The notes under the pieces: generated by a model | What the model saw: the letters and a program-made list of their open reading frames with translations, nothing else | Databases searched by the model: none | Told to the model about the DNA's origin: nothing | Assembly (NCBI GenBank): GCA_900542825.1 | Contig: UQOY01000001.1 | Span: 124,001 to 188,000 of the forward strand | Direction: 5' to 3' | Source of the DNA: an uncultured Collinsella sp. | Lineage (GTDB): Bacteria; Actinomycetota; Coriobacteriia; Coriobacteriales; Coriobacteriaceae | DNA: 64,000 nucleotides | Position numbers and translations under genes: made by a program | In this document: piece by piece, positions 32,763-41,808 of the stretch | How the letters are laid out: each line of letters begins with the position of its first letter | Numbering within the stretch: the first letter of the stretch is position 1

Positions 32763-34067
32763 CTAATGGCAGACGCGCATCCTCACCAAACGCACCATGG
32801 CGAGCGCAAAGCCCACAGCGGCCACAGCCATGAGCACGTAGAACACCGAGCGAAAGCCGAATAGGAATACATCCGGACGGCCTGCAACGAAACTGGTCAC
32901 GGCCTCGCCCATCGCCACGCTCATCTGCCCATACAGGATATGCGATGCCGCCGTAATGCCCACTGCCATACCCGCATAGCGCGCCAGGCTACCCAGACTG
33001 CCCGCAAAGCCGAGCGCTTCGCGCGGAGCCGAGCCCATGTACAGCGAGTTATTGGGGCTCTGGAAAATCGACGTACCGCACGACATAAACGCGACGCAGC
33101 ACACGATTACAGGGATGGAAGAGTGCTCGTCGAGCGTGCTTACCGCAAAAAGACCGCATACGTACACGCCCAGGCCGGCCGCCGTGGGGCCCTCGCAGCC
33201 AACACGGTCCGAAACCGTACCCGAAAGCGGGCCGATAAAGGCATTCACCATCGGTAACGCCAAAAAGAGCAATCCGGAAATGTCAGAACCAAAGCCGTGG
33301 GCGTCCTGAAAATAAAACGGCAGGATAAACTCAGATGCGCCAATACCAACGAACACGATGAGCATGCAGGCAAGGTTGATGGTGAAGGCCGAATTTGCAA
33401 AGCAGCGACGAGCAGCCTCGATCAGGGACATGGGGCGCTCGCCGGCCTCCGGCTTAACATGCGGTAGCGTGTAGAGCCCCACGATAAACGAGATGACGCC
33501 AATGGGCAGGTTGATGAGGAAGATGCTCTCCCAGGGAAAGCTTGCCACCAGCATGCCACCCAGCACGGGGCCACACATCATGCCGAGGGCCACGAAGGTC
33601 GCAAGAATACCCATGGCACGACCGCGCTCGCGAGCCGGAAACGACTCGGTGATGATACCCATGTTGTTGGCCATGGCCGCCGCGCAACCGACGCCCTGAA
33701 CGATGCGTGCCAGAATAAGAACTTCGAGCGAGGCCGAAAGGCCACAAAGCAGCGAGCCGGCCGTAAAGACGATGACGCCCAGCTGGAATACACCCACCTT
33801 GCTGCGCACGTCGCCCAGGCGGCCAAACGGCAACATAGCCGCGCATGTCGCAAGCAGATACACCGAGCTCACCAGCTGGATGCGGTCGAGGCCCACGCCC
33901 AGCTCCTTTTGCATCACGGGCAACGCCACGGTCACGACGGTCGAATCCAGACACGACATAAACGTCATGATGAGCACGGTAAACAGAATCGCCCATTTGT
34001 TCTTGCCATGGGTGTCGCCCTCAAGGGCAATGTGCTCGCGGCGCAGCTGCTCTGCGGTTTTCTCCAT
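32763..34067 (-). CDS. MFS transporter, DHA2-like drug/proton antiporter
   Basis: A 434-residue major facilitator with about 12 to 14 membrane segments. Family motif D1 (L-D-S-T-V-V-T-V-A-L-P) and motif A (G-R-L-G-D-V-R-S-K) mark the DHA2/EmrB-like exporters. The substrate is unknown. The start at 34067 has AAAGGA 6 bases before it; the ATG two codons earlier is too near this site. It stands alone after the metY terminator. Confidence 0.85.
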   Translation of the reverse strand: MEKTAEQLRREHIALEGDTHGKNKWAILFTVLIMTFMSCLDSTVVTVALPVMQKELGVGLDRIQLVSSVYLLATCAAMLPFGRLGDVRSKVGVFQLGVIVFTAGSLLCGLSASLEVLILARIVQGVGCAAAMANNMGIITESFPARERGRAMGILATFVALGMMCGPVLGGMLVASFPWESIFLINLPIGVISFIVGLYTLPHVKPEAGERPMSLIEAARRCFANSAFTINLACMLIVFVGIGASEFILPFYFQDAHGFGSDISGLLFLALPMVNAFIGPLSGTVSDRVGCEGPTAAGLGVYVCGLFAVSTLDEHSSIPVIVCCVAFMSCGTSIFQSPNNSLYMGSAPREALGFAGSLGSLARYAGMAVGITAASHILYGQMSVAMGEAVTSFVAGRPDVFLFGFRSVFYVLMAVAAVGFALAMVRLVRMRVCH

Positions 34068-34093
34068 ATCCATCCTTTCGAGTGGCGCAACGC

Positions 34094-34140
34094 AAAAACG
34101 GGACCCCAATCGCCTGCAAACAGTCGCGATTGGGGCCCCG
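34094..34140 (-). terminator. Terminator of metY
   Basis: On the minus strand GGGCCCCAATCG pairs imperfectly with CGATTGGGGTCCC, followed by TTTTTG. It lies 69 bp past the metY stop. Confidence 0.75.
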
Positions 34141-34208
34141 CCTACGGAATCGGAACGAAAGGTCGCCGAAGCTTTCTGCCAGCATCGGCGCCTTATGCGA
34201 ACGCTAGC

Positions 34209-35492
34209 CTAGCACTGCTCGAGCGCCTGCTCAAGGTCGGCAATCAGATCGGCCGTGTCCTCGAGGCCGCACGACAGGCGCACCATGTCGGCAGAGATGC
34301 CACAGGCGATGAGCTCCTCATCGTTCATCTGGCGGTGCGTAGCGTTTGCGGGATGCAGGCAGCAAGTGCGGGCGTCGGCCACGTGCGTGGCGATCTGGGC
34401 GAGCTTGAGGCTCTTCATAAAGGTCTCGGCCGCCGCGCGACCACCGTTAAAGCCAAAGCTCACGACGCCACAGGTACCGTTGGGCATATACTTCTGAGCC
34501 AGGTCATAGTACTTGTCGCCCTCCAGACCCGGATAGCTCACGAAGCGCACCTTGGGATGGCTCTGCAGGAACTTAGCAACGGCCAGGCCGTTCTCGCAAT
34601 GACGCGGCATGCGCACATGCAGGCTCTCGAGCGAGCTGTTCAAGAAGAACGCCGCCTGCGGGTTCTGCATGGGGCCAAGATCGCGCATGAGCTGCGCGGT
34701 GGCCTTGGTAATGAAGGCGCCCTCGGGACCGAACTTCTCGGCATACGTCACGCCGTGGTAGCTCTCGTCGGGCGTGGTGAGACCCGGGAACTTGTCCGCA
34801 TGGGCCATCCAGTCAAACTGGCCGTGGTCGACGATCACGCCGCCCAGGTAGGCAGCATGTCCATCCATGTACTTGGTGGTGGAGTGCGTAACGATGTCGG
34901 CGCCCCACTCAAAGGGACGGCACATCACGGGCGTCGGGAAGGTGTTGTCGACCATCAGCGGCACGCCGTGGTCATGCGCGGCCTTGGCAAAACGCTCAAT
35001 GTCGAGCACAGCGAGGGCGGGATTGGCGATGGTCTCGCCAAAGACGAGCTTGGTGTTGGGCTGGAAGGCTGCTTCCAGCTCCTCATCGGTGCAGTCGGGG
35101 GCAACGAACGTGCAGGTCAGACCCATGCGTTCCATGGTATGGGCGAGCAGGTTGTAGGTACCGCCGTAGATAGCAGAGCTCGCGACCACGTGATCGCCGG
35201 CACCGGCAACGTTAAAAATCGCGAGGAAATTCGCCGCCATGCCCGAGCTCGTGAGCATCGCGGCAGTGCCGCCCTCCATCTCGCAGATCTTGGCGGCAAC
35301 CAGGTCACACGTAGGGTTCTGCAGACGACTGTAGAAGTAGCCCGACTCCTCCAGGTCAAACAACTTGCCCATGTGCTCGGACGTGTCGTATTTCCACGTG
35401 GTGGACTGGTAGATGGGCACCTGGCGCGGCTCCGCGTCGCCCGGGTGATAGCCGCCCTGAACACATGTAGTACCGATGGTCTGCTCGCTCAT
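34209..35492 (-). CDS. metY: O-acetylhomoserine sulfhydrylase family PLP enzyme
   Basis: A 427-residue Cys/Met-metabolism PLP enzyme that makes homocysteine from O-acetylhomoserine and sulfide. The PLP Lys lies in H-S-T-T-K-Y-M-D-G-H, and the N-terminus has Y-Q-S-T-T-W and Y-S-R-L-Q-N-P-T. AAGGGAG precedes the ATG at 35492. No SAM riboswitch was recognised upstream. Some family members are methionine gamma-lyases or cystathionine enzymes; the long length and the W-K-Y-D segment favour sulfhydrylase. Confidence 0.88.
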   Translation of the reverse strand: MSEQTIGTTCVQGGYHPGDAEPRQVPIYQSTTWKYDTSEHMGKLFDLEESGYFYSRLQNPTCDLVAAKICEMEGGTAAMLTSSGMAANFLAIFNVAGAGDHVVASSAIYGGTYNLLAHTMERMGLTCTFVAPDCTDEELEAAFQPNTKLVFGETIANPALAVLDIERFAKAAHDHGVPLMVDNTFPTPVMCRPFEWGADIVTHSTTKYMDGHAAYLGGVIVDHGQFDWMAHADKFPGLTTPDESYHGVTYAEKFGPEGAFITKATAQLMRDLGPMQNPQAAFFLNSSLESLHVRMPRHCENGLAVAKFLQSHPKVRFVSYPGLEGDKYYDLAQKYMPNGTCGVVSFGFNGGRAAAETFMKSLKLAQIATHVADARTCCLHPANATHRQMNDEELIACGISADMVRLSCGLEDTADLIADLEQALEQC

Positions 35493-35722
35493 ATCCAACT
35501 CCCTTACTTGGGTTTTGTTTTATTCGGTTCACGATACCGCTACCGCACACCCCTCTCAACCCATCCCCAAGGTAGGTTATGAGACAAATGAATCAAGGGT
35601 GTTTATCTCAAGCCTTAGGCATTTGCTCTATAGATAAAAAAGAGACATACATGAAGCTCTCGATGATTACATGCACCGGCACGGGTACCATAGGCGGGTA
35701 CACCGTGACCAAGGAGACAACG

Positions 35723-36169
35723 ATGAACCAAATCGATACGGCCCAGCTCGACATCACCGCCTGTCAGGCTCAGGCTGCCGAATACCACGCCCGCGGCTTT
35801 AACTGCGCGCAGGCCGTCGCCTGCACGCTCGCGCCCGCCGTCGGGCTCGACCCCCAGGTCGCCTTTACCCTCACCGAGGGCTTTGGCGCCGGCATGGGTG
35901 GCATGACCGAAACCTGCGGCGCCATCTCGGGCGCCGTGGCCATCATGGGCTTTGTAATGAGCGACGGCATGGAAAACCCCAAGACCAAGGGCCAGACCTA
36001 CAAACTGTCGCGCGAGATCGCCAAACGTTTTGGCGAGAAGAACACGACGACCGTCTGCGGCACGCTCAAGGGCGTCGGATCGGATAAGGGTCCGCTCCGC
36101 AGCTGCCCCGGCTGCATCGACGATGCCATCGAGATCGCCTGCGATGTGCTAAAGCAGCTCGCCGAGTAA
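35723..36169 (+). CDS. C_GCAxxG_C_C family protein
   Basis: A 148-residue protein with the family cysteines: N-C-A-Q-A-V near residue 30, E-T-C-G-A-I-S-G-A, a T-V-C-G-T-L segment and the final S-C-P-G-C-I-D-D-A. These proteins are thought to be redox or metal-binding; no reaction is established. AAGGAGA precedes the ATG at 35723; an in-frame ATG at 35651 is possible but weaker. Upstream, TTTATCT (35602-35608) and AGATAAA (35632-35638) form a spaced inverted repeat next to TATAGAT, a possible regulated promoter. Confidence 0.8.
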   Translation: MNQIDTAQLDITACQAQAAEYHARGFNCAQAVACTLAPAVGLDPQVAFTLTEGFGAGMGGMTETCGAISGAVAIMGFVMSDGMENPKTKGQTYKLSREIAKRFGEKNTTTVCGTLKGVGSDKGPLRSCPGCIDDAIEIACDVLKQLAE

Positions 36170-36182
36170 ACGGCAGCAACAT

Positions 36183-36233
36183 AAAACGACGGTCGGCGCG
36201 CTTGGGATCCATCCAAAAGCACGCCGACCGTCG
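36183..36233 (-). terminator. Terminator between convergent genes
   Basis: CGACGGTCGGCG (36187-36198) and CGCCGACCGTCG (36222-36233) form a 12-bp perfect stem. On the minus strand TTTTAT follows, so it mainly serves the YigZ-like gene; it may also stop the plus-strand gene. Confidence 0.75.
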
Positions 36234-36236
36234 CCG

Positions 36237-36875
36237 TTAGAACTCGGCAAATTCGGGAGCGCCGACCTCGATCTCCTCGCGCCCCGCCATAAGCTCGCGC
36301 ATCTTGGCGCAAAATGGCTCCTGCTCCCCCGCCTTAAACACCAAATGAAGTGTCACGGCATCCGCGTAATCGGTATCCGAAACCTTGGCACCCGAATCCT
36401 GCGCCAAACGAAGCACCTGCTCATACTGCGGATAGGCCACATGCACGTCAACCGGCACAACGCTTGTCATCTCGACGATCTGCCCGGCCTCCTGAGCCGC
36501 GGCCACCGCCGCCTGCGTCGCCGCGGTATAGGCGCGCACCAAGCCACCAGGACCCAACAGCGTGCCACCAAAATAGCGCGTCACTACGCAGCAAACATTT
36601 TTGAGCGCCGCACCGCGCAACACCTCGAGCGTCGGCATACCGCTCGTGCGGCTCGGCTCGCCGTCATCGCTCTGACGCTCACGTCCATCGACCAAAATCC
36701 ACGCGGGAACATTGTGTCGAGCGTCGTAATGACGCTTGCGAACCATCTCGATAAAGGCATTCGCCTCATCCTCGGACTCAATATGGACCAGCTGGGCAAT
36801 AAACCGGCTCTTGCGGTCCACAAACTCGCCCGAAGCCTCAATATTCGATTGCAGAGTAAAATAGCTGTCCAACAA
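36237..36875 (-). CDS. YigZ/IMPACT family protein
   Basis: A 212-residue protein with the UPF0029 N-terminal domain (residues 1 to about 125) and the DUF1949-like C-terminal domain. The motif D-D-G-E-P-S-R-T-S-G is diagnostic, followed by R-Y-F-G-G-T-L-L-G-P-G-G-L-V-R-A-Y. Bacterial cellular role is unclear. No ATG is available: two TTG codons at 36875 and 36872 are candidates, with GAGGGG just upstream favouring the second by spacing. Confidence 0.88.
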   Translation of the reverse strand: MLDSYFTLQSNIEASGEFVDRKSRFIAQLVHIESEDEANAFIEMVRKRHYDARHNVPAWILVDGRERQSDDGEPSRTSGMPTLEVLRGAALKNVCCVVTRYFGGTLLGPGGLVRAYTAATQAAVAAAQEAGQIVEMTSVVPVDVHVAYPQYEQVLRLAQDSGAKVSDTDYADAVTLHLVFKAGEQEPFCAKMRELMAGREEIEVGAPEFAEF

Positions 36876-37228
36876 AGCCCCTCAACAAAACTAAGCGCGG
36901 CAACAAACAGCCTCAATAATACGGCAAAGGCCGTACCGATAACCCCAGTAAATAGAACGGCAACGCCGATGGCAGGCAAAGACAGCGAGACGTCAAGGAT
37001 GACGACGCCAATGATTTCGTAAACGAAAGCGAGAACCCGTCAGCGCGAGCAAGGTGCCTTGAAAGCCGAGGTTGCAACGAGAACGGAGACGTCGATGACC
37101 AGGCAAGAACAGCGAGACGGCGTCAGCTGAGTCGATTTGGCCCGAAAGAGGAGGGAGCACGCCTTATGGCGGCGACCGACGGATGAGCGCCAAATCGGCC
37201 AGCTGACGCCGTCGCAGCGTCAACATAG
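36876..37228. other. Region between YigZ-like gene and rnpB
   Basis: No convincing gene. On the minus strand at 36880-37015 a short frame encodes a hydrophobic stretch (V-I-G-T-A-F-A-V-L-L-R-L-F-V) but has no ATG or ribosome site and runs into the YigZ start in another frame. The rest holds a large inverted repeat at 37116-37213. Confidence 0.5.
37116..37213. repeat. Long inverted repeat downstream of rnpB
   Basis: GACGGCGTCAGCTG (37116-37129) pairs perfectly with 37200-37213, and the inner arms GATTTGGC (37134-37141) and GCCAAATC (37189-37196) pair too, enclosing 47 bases. It starts 15 bp past the rnpB 3' end. No T run follows. Confidence 0.9.
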
Positions 37229-37595
37229 TTGCTGAGTGGGCTTGTAAGCCGGGTTCTGTCGTGAACGGTCATTTATCTTGTCTGCACGTTACCGTGCAGC
37301 TCCACGCACGCTACCCGAACGCGGACCGGGCCGGCCCATAGCGTTCCTATTCGCGCTTGCTCCGGATGGGGCTTGCCAAGCCGCCGTGTTGCCACGACGC
37401 TGGTGGTCTCTTACACCACCGTTTCAGCTTTTCCCTTTACGCCTTGCGGCGCAGGTGGGAGTCTTCTTTTCTGCGGCGCTTTCCGTCGGATCACTCCGCC
37501 CGGCCGTTAGCCGGCATCCCGCCCTCTGGAGCCCGGACTTTCCTCACGCGTGCTGTAAGCAGCACATCGCGCAACCGTCTGGCCCACTCAGCAGT
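37229..37595 (-). ncRNA. rnpB: RNase P RNA
   Basis: The catalytic RNA of RNase P, which trims tRNA 5' ends. On the minus strand the ends pair (GCTGAGTGGGCC near 37592 with the complement at 37231-37240). Conserved signatures are GAGGAAAGTCCGGGCTCC near the 5' end, GGCAACACGGCGGC-like central sequence and ACAGAACCCGGCTTACA near the 3' end. It is a type A RNA of about 367 bases. Exact ends are estimated from the P1 stem. Confidence 0.96.
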
Positions 37596-37600
37596 GCAAA

Positions 37601-37627
37601 AGTGTAGCACACCGTTGCCGCAGGCAA
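37601..37627 (-). promoter_or_regulatory. Promoter of rnpB
   Basis: On the minus strand TTGCCT (37622-37627) and TACACT (37601-37606) are separated by 15 bases, with TACACT about 6 bases from the RNA 5' end. Confidence 0.6.
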
Positions 37628-37857
37628 TGGCACAACACAAGCGTTCGACACGATAAACCAAGAACCACGCCATGCAGTACAATAGGGTCGTCGATGGGCA
37701 ACGTCGTCAGTCGAGACACGACCGCGCTCCGCACCCCTCCGTCTACTCGGTGCGTTCCCGCCTCCTCCCCGAGGCGGGATGTCGGCATTTTTTATGCACC
37801 GACAATCCAATAGCCTGTGGACAGCCCGGCAGCATTGCGCATCTCGGCGCCAAATGC

Positions 37858-37891
37858 AAAAAGGGACCCGTCCATTACGGACGGGTCCCTT
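37858..37891 (-). terminator. Terminator of rpsA
   Basis: AAGGGACCCGTCC (37861-37873) pairs with GGACGGGTCCCTT (37879-37891). On the minus strand it is followed by TTTTTGC, 25 bp past the rpsA stop. Confidence 0.88.
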
Positions 37892-37915
37892 AAAACAAGT
37901 GATCGTCAAACCGAT

Positions 37916-39082
37916 TTACTCGGCGTCGGTCTCCTCGTCCTTCTTCTCGGAAGGCAGCGGGGTAACCTCGATCTCGACGCCCAGAGTCTCAGCAGCAGAC
38001 TTCATGGACAGGGAGATACGACGACGGTCGAGGTCGATCTCCATGACCTTGACCTGAACCTTGTCGCCCACGTGGGTGACCTGAGAAGGCTGATCGACGT
38101 GCTTGTTGGCCATCTCGGAGATGTGCACCAGGCCCTCGATGCCCTCGCCCAGGTCGACGAAAGCGCCGAACGGGACAAGCTTGGTCACAGTGCCCTCGAC
38201 GATAGCGCCGACGGGGTACTTCTTGACCAGTGCGCGCCACGGATCCTCGGTGGTCTGCTTGAGACCCAGGGAGATGCGCTCGCGGTTGAGATCGACGTCG
38301 AGAACCTCGACCTCGACCTCCTGACCGACCTTGACAACCTCAGAAGGATGGTTGACGTGGTTCCAGGAGAGCTCGGAGATGTGGATGAGGCCGTCGATAC
38401 CGCCGAGGTCGACGAAGGCGCCGAAGTCGACGATGGAGGAAACGGTGCCCTGGAGACGCATGCCAGACTTGAGCTTGGACAGGATCTCGGAGCGCTCGGC
38501 CTTACGGGACTCCTCGAGCACGACGCGACGGGAGAGGACGACGTTGTTGCGGTTGCGGTCCATCTCGATAACGCGGGCCTCGATGCGGGTGCCCATGTAA
38601 GAGGTGAGGTCCTTGACGCGACGGAGGTCGACGAGGGAAGCGGGCAGGAAGCCACGCAGGCCGATGTCGAGGATCAGGCCGCCCTTGACAACCTCGATAA
38701 CCTCGCCCTCGACGTTCTCGCCGGAGTTGAACTTCTCCTCGATGCGGTTCCAAGCACGCTCGTACTCGGCACGCTTCTTGGACAGGACCAGACGACCGTC
38801 CTTGTCCTCCTTCTGGAGAACCAGAGCCTCGATGGGATCACCGAGTGCAACGATGTCTGCAGGGTTAGCGTCCTTGCGGATGGACAGCTCGCGGACCGGG
38901 ATAACGCCCTCGGACTTGAATCCGATGTCAACGAGCACCTCGTCATGCTCGATCTTAACGACAGTGCCGTTAACGAGATCGCCCTCATCAAAGTCGGTAA
39001 TCGTACCGTCGATGAGGTTGTTCATCTCCTCCTCGTTGACATCGTCAAGAGAGAAAATGGACGAGTTCTGAATCTCACTCAA
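37916..39082 (-). CDS. rpsA: 30S ribosomal protein S1
   Basis: A 388-residue protein with four S1 RNA-binding repeats (about residues 35-105, 120-190, 205-275 and 290-360); F-G-A-F-V-D-L-G occurs in repeats three and four. S1 helps mRNA bind the 30S subunit. Enteric S1 has six repeats; four is common in Gram-positive lineages. The start must be TTG at 39082, with AGGGG 7 bases upstream, since no ATG or GTG fits the conserved N-terminus. A short acidic tail ends it. Confidence 0.93.
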   Translation of the reverse strand: MSEIQNSSIFSLDDVNEEEMNNLIDGTITDFDEGDLVNGTVVKIEHDEVLVDIGFKSEGVIPVRELSIRKDANPADIVALGDPIEALVLQKEDKDGRLVLSKKRAEYERAWNRIEEKFNSGENVEGEVIEVVKGGLILDIGLRGFLPASLVDLRRVKDLTSYMGTRIEARVIEMDRNRNNVVLSRRVVLEESRKAERSEILSKLKSGMRLQGTVSSIVDFGAFVDLGGIDGLIHISELSWNHVNHPSEVVKVGQEVEVEVLDVDLNRERISLGLKQTTEDPWRALVKKYPVGAIVEGTVTKLVPFGAFVDLGEGIEGLVHISEMANKHVDQPSQVTHVGDKVQVKVMEIDLDRRRISLSMKSAAETLGVEIEVTPLPSEKKDEETDAE

Positions 39083-39397
39083 AGGTGGACCCCTTTCGAA
39101 CTACGGGGCCCCGATTGCTAGGACCTACAGAAGGGTGCGACAAGCACACAACGTTTAGGAACACTCGGGAGCCGACAGATACTAATGTGACGCTTATGCA
39201 ATCACGTTCGTATAGGTTACGGGGAAATCATTTCGATTTCAAGCGTGAACTGCGATTTTTTACTCGTATGGAGACTTTTTCGTAATCTTGTGGACGACCG
39301 TCTCCATAAGTTGACGATAGGCAGTTAGGCATACGGCTTTGCGGTAAAGTATCCCAGACATACGATTCTGGAACGATTTATCGAGAAAGGTGCCCGC

Positions 39398-40156
39398 GTG
39401 CTCAAAGCAGTCGTTTTCGATATGGACGAGACGCTTCTTAGCATTAACCTCAACGCGTTCATCCTTCGCTATTTTAAGGATGTCTCGTCGATGCTCGCGG
39501 ATATCGGACGCCGCAGCCGCGGTGGCACGATGGCACGCCTCGGCACCATCCTGGTCGACCTCAACGCCAACCGCCGAAGCGGCACGGACAACCGCACCAA
39601 TCTTGAGTTTTACCGCACCGAGGTCGAGCGCAGGTGCGGTATCTGCCTCTCCGATCCCGTCATCTACGAGGCGTTTACCTACTACGACCGCGAAGTGCTT
39701 CCGTACAAGAATGACGATGTCATCAACGCCCACGCCATGCCGGGCGCACACGCCGCGCTTCAGGCCGTACAGGACGCAGGACTACGCTGCGCGCTCTTTA
39801 CCAACCCCAGCTTTCCCCAGGGGGCCATCGAATGCCGCATGGGTTGGGGCGACCTAGCCGACGCCCCCTTTGAGCTCGTCACGCACATGGGAAACACCAC
39901 CCGCTGCAAGCCCGATGCCACCTACTATCTAGAGCAGCTTCAGGTGATGGGACTCGAGCCACACGAGGTCCTTATGGTGGGCAACGACCCTAAGCGCGAC
40001 TTCCCCAGTCCCGCCTGCGGCATTCAAACCGCCTATGTTGGCCAGGGAAAACCCGGCCGAGCCACCTGGCACGGAACCATGGAAGACTTCGCCCGCGACT
40101 TCAACGCCGTAGTAGAAGCCTTCTACGAACACCAAATAGCCGACGAACTGTCATAG
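39398..40156 (+). CDS. HAD-family hydrolase
   Basis: A 252-residue haloacid-dehalogenase-fold phosphatase. Motif I is V-V-F-D-M-D-E-T-L-L; motif II Thr is in C-A-L-F-T-N-P; Lys is in R-C-K-P-D-A-T-Y; motif IV is M-V-G-N-D-P-K-R-D. A helical cap (residues about 20-110) suggests a phosphoglycolate-phosphatase-like enzyme with unknown substrate. Start is GTG at 39398 with GAGAAAGG upstream. Confidence 0.85.
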   Translation: MLKAVVFDMDETLLSINLNAFILRYFKDVSSMLADIGRRSRGGTMARLGTILVDLNANRRSGTDNRTNLEFYRTEVERRCGICLSDPVIYEAFTYYDREVLPYKNDDVINAHAMPGAHAALQAVQDAGLRCALFTNPSFPQGAIECRMGWGDLADAPFELVTHMGNTTRCKPDATYYLEQLQVMGLEPHEVLMVGNDPKRDFPSPACGIQTAYVGQGKPGRATWHGTMEDFARDFNAVVEAFYEHQIADELS

Positions 40157-40200
40157 AATCCCTCGCTCCAAATAAAACAACGCCGCAGGTTGAGAAAAAA

Positions 40201-40232
40201 ATGGGGCAAAGGGGATCGTCCCTTTGTCCCAT
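40201..40232. repeat. Short palindrome resembling the xpt terminator
   Basis: ATGGGGCAAAGGG pairs with CCCTTTGTCCCAT around a short GATCGT centre. The AAAGGG...CCCTTTGT core is shared with 31969-31999. It follows seven A residues, so on the minus strand it would end in T residues. Confidence 0.7.
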
Positions 40233-40267
40233 TAGAAAAGGACCGCCGGTAGAACAAAAGTCAGCGA

Positions 40268-40366
40268 GCGGGTCGCATTTGAGGCAAGGTGCCGTGAAAT
40301 GAAAGGGCGCTGACCTTTCGGTCGCGCCCTTGAAATTGAACGGCAGATTGTCCAAATGCGGCCCGC
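40268..40366. repeat. Nested long palindrome between convergent genes
   Basis: Outer arms at 40268-40281 and 40353-40366 match at 13 of 14 positions (GCGGGTCGCATTTG left). Inside, GCCGT/ACGGC, then AAGGGCGC/GCGCCCTT and a GACC-TTTC-GGTC tip continue the same hairpin. It lies between the HAD gene (plus) and the cysteine desulfidase-like gene (minus). Confidence 0.8.
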
Positions 40367-40413
40367 GCAGCGTCGACTGGTCCGCCGTTCGGCAGAACGG
40401 CGGAACCAATAAA

Positions 40414-41733
40414 CTAGCACACTTGGGTTTTACCGATCATGATGTTGAGGATCTCGACATCGGTATCTTTCATACCCACACGGCCCACATAGCCCATGCT
40501 GGCGATTGTCTGCTCGACGGTATCCTGGATCAGGCCCTCGCCGGCGCGGAAGCCGCGGCCCTGCATAGCCATATCATGACCCAGAATTGCAGCATCAACG
40601 GCAGCGGAAATCTTGGCGGCACAGCTTGCCTTGGCGCCATCGCACACGATACCGCCCACGTTGCCGAGCGTGTTCGAGACCGTCGCGCCGATCTGCTCGC
40701 GCGTGCCACCACACAGCCAGGTAATCGCAGCACCGGCGCCGCACGCGGCGCAAATAGCACCGCAAAACGCCGAGAGAGCACCGATATAGCTCTTGATATG
40801 CACGGCGATAAGATCGGACAGCATCACGGCGCGCACCAGGCGCTCGTGGTCGCAGCGCAGGTACTCGGCATACTCCATAACGGGCAGTGCACAGGTAATG
40901 CCCTGATTACCCGAGCCGCACACAATGGCGACCGGCAGCGCGCAGCCGTTCATGCGGGCGTCAGATCCGGCGGCGGCACGGGCACGGGCACGGCAGGCGA
41001 CGTCATCGGCACGAGCGCCCAGCAGCGTACGGCCCACCTCGGCACCCCAAGCGTGCGCGAGGCCCTCGGCACTGATCGCACCGTTCAGCTCAATCTGACG
41101 CTCAACGGCAGCGCGGGCGCCATCGGTGTCGCCGTCCTCGATAAAGTCGATGATGGACTCAATCGACATGGGCGTGTCAGTGTTATCTGCCGCACGCTCA
41201 GCCACAACGCGCTCGGCGCAGGCGGCACACTCCCCCGCCGACTTGCCGCATACCGGAATACCGTCGAGCGTATGGCACGTGACATTGGTGTGGTGGTCGG
41301 TAATCTCGACGACCGCGGTATGGCCCCCGGCTGTGGCAGTCACCTTGATGTAGAGGTTGGGCACACCTTCGACAAGCGACACATCGCAGTAACCGGCATT
41401 GGCGAGGAGCTCGGCCACTCGAGCACGGTCTTCGTCGTCAACGCTCTCGAGCACCTCGAGCGCACTCTTGGCGTCGCCGCCCACGGCACCCAGCACGGCC
41501 GCAGCTTCAATACCGTGCATGCCGCCCGAGTTGGGCACGGTCACGCTCTTAACGTTCTTGATGATGTTGCCCGAGCAGGCGACATCCATATGATCGGGTT
41601 CGCAACCGAGCGTCTGGCTCGCCAGCGCCGCTGCATAGGCAACGGCAATAGGCTCGGTGCAGCCGAGCGCACAGACAAGCTCGCGGTTCAAGACATCGCA
41701 AAACGCGGCATCGCGAAGGGAATCGGCAGGCAT
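40414..41733 (-). CDS. UPF0597 / L-cysteine desulfidase family protein
   Basis: A 439-residue protein of the CdsB/YhaM (CyuA)-type family, related to the alpha domain of [4Fe-4S] serine dehydratases. Conserved cysteines include C-A-L-G-C-T-E-P near residue 25, G-N-C/S-I-I-K-N-V, and a Gly-rich G-S-G-N-Q-G region. Known members break down cysteine to pyruvate, sulfide and ammonia. The second of two nearby ATGs (41733) has AGGAG 6 bases upstream; the first overlaps that site. It is divergent from rpiB. Confidence 0.82.
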   Translation of the reverse strand: MPADSLRDAAFCDVLNRELVCALGCTEPIAVAYAAALASQTLGCEPDHMDVACSGNIIKNVKSVTVPNSGGMHGIEAAAVLGAVGGDAKSALEVLESVDDEDRARVAELLANAGYCDVSLVEGVPNLYIKVTATAGGHTAVVEITDHHTNVTCHTLDGIPVCGKSAGECAACAERVVAERAADNTDTPMSIESIIDFIEDGDTDGARAAVERQIELNGAISAEGLAHAWGAEVGRTLLGARADDVACRARARAAAGSDARMNGCALPVAIVCGSGNQGITCALPVMEYAEYLRCDHERLVRAVMLSDLIAVHIKSYIGALSAFCGAICAACGAGAAITWLCGGTREQIGATVSNTLGNVGGIVCDGAKASCAAKISAAVDAAILGHDMAMQGRGFRAGEGLIQDTVEQTIASMGYVGRVGMKDTDVEILNIMIGKTQVC

Positions 41734-41788
41734 AGGCATCTCCTACTTGTATAACGGGCTGGTCTCTCAAAAATAGTTAGCTCTTTTA

Positions 41789-41808
41789 TTTGATAACAAT
41801 GCATCAAA
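41789..41808. promoter_or_regulatory. Inverted repeat in the 40414-41733 gene / rpiB promoter region
   Basis: TTTGAT (41789-41794) and ATCAAA (41803-41808) form a symmetric site with an 8-base spacer, about 55 bp upstream of the desulfidase-like gene. It resembles a regulator half-site pair; the spacer is too long for a classical FNR box. Confidence 0.3.

Larger units (their letters stand above)
37596..37915. other. Region between rnpB and rpsA with promoter and hairpins
   Basis: No protein gene. It contains the rnpB promoter, the rpsA terminator, and a plus-strand TACAAT (about 37680) followed by about 100 bases and a GC-rich hairpin (CCCGCCTC / GAGGCGGG) ending in ATTTTTTATG near 37792. 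The last part might be a small RNA gene with its own terminator. Confidence 0.4.

Noticed and set aside
35499..35722. SAM riboswitch before metY
   Set aside because: The minus-strand leader lacks the CTTATCAAGAG-type start and the characteristic four-way structure.
36880..37015. Small hydrophobic membrane protein upstream of the YigZ-like gene
   Set aside because: No ATG or GTG with a ribosome site, and the frame runs on into the YigZ gene out of phase.
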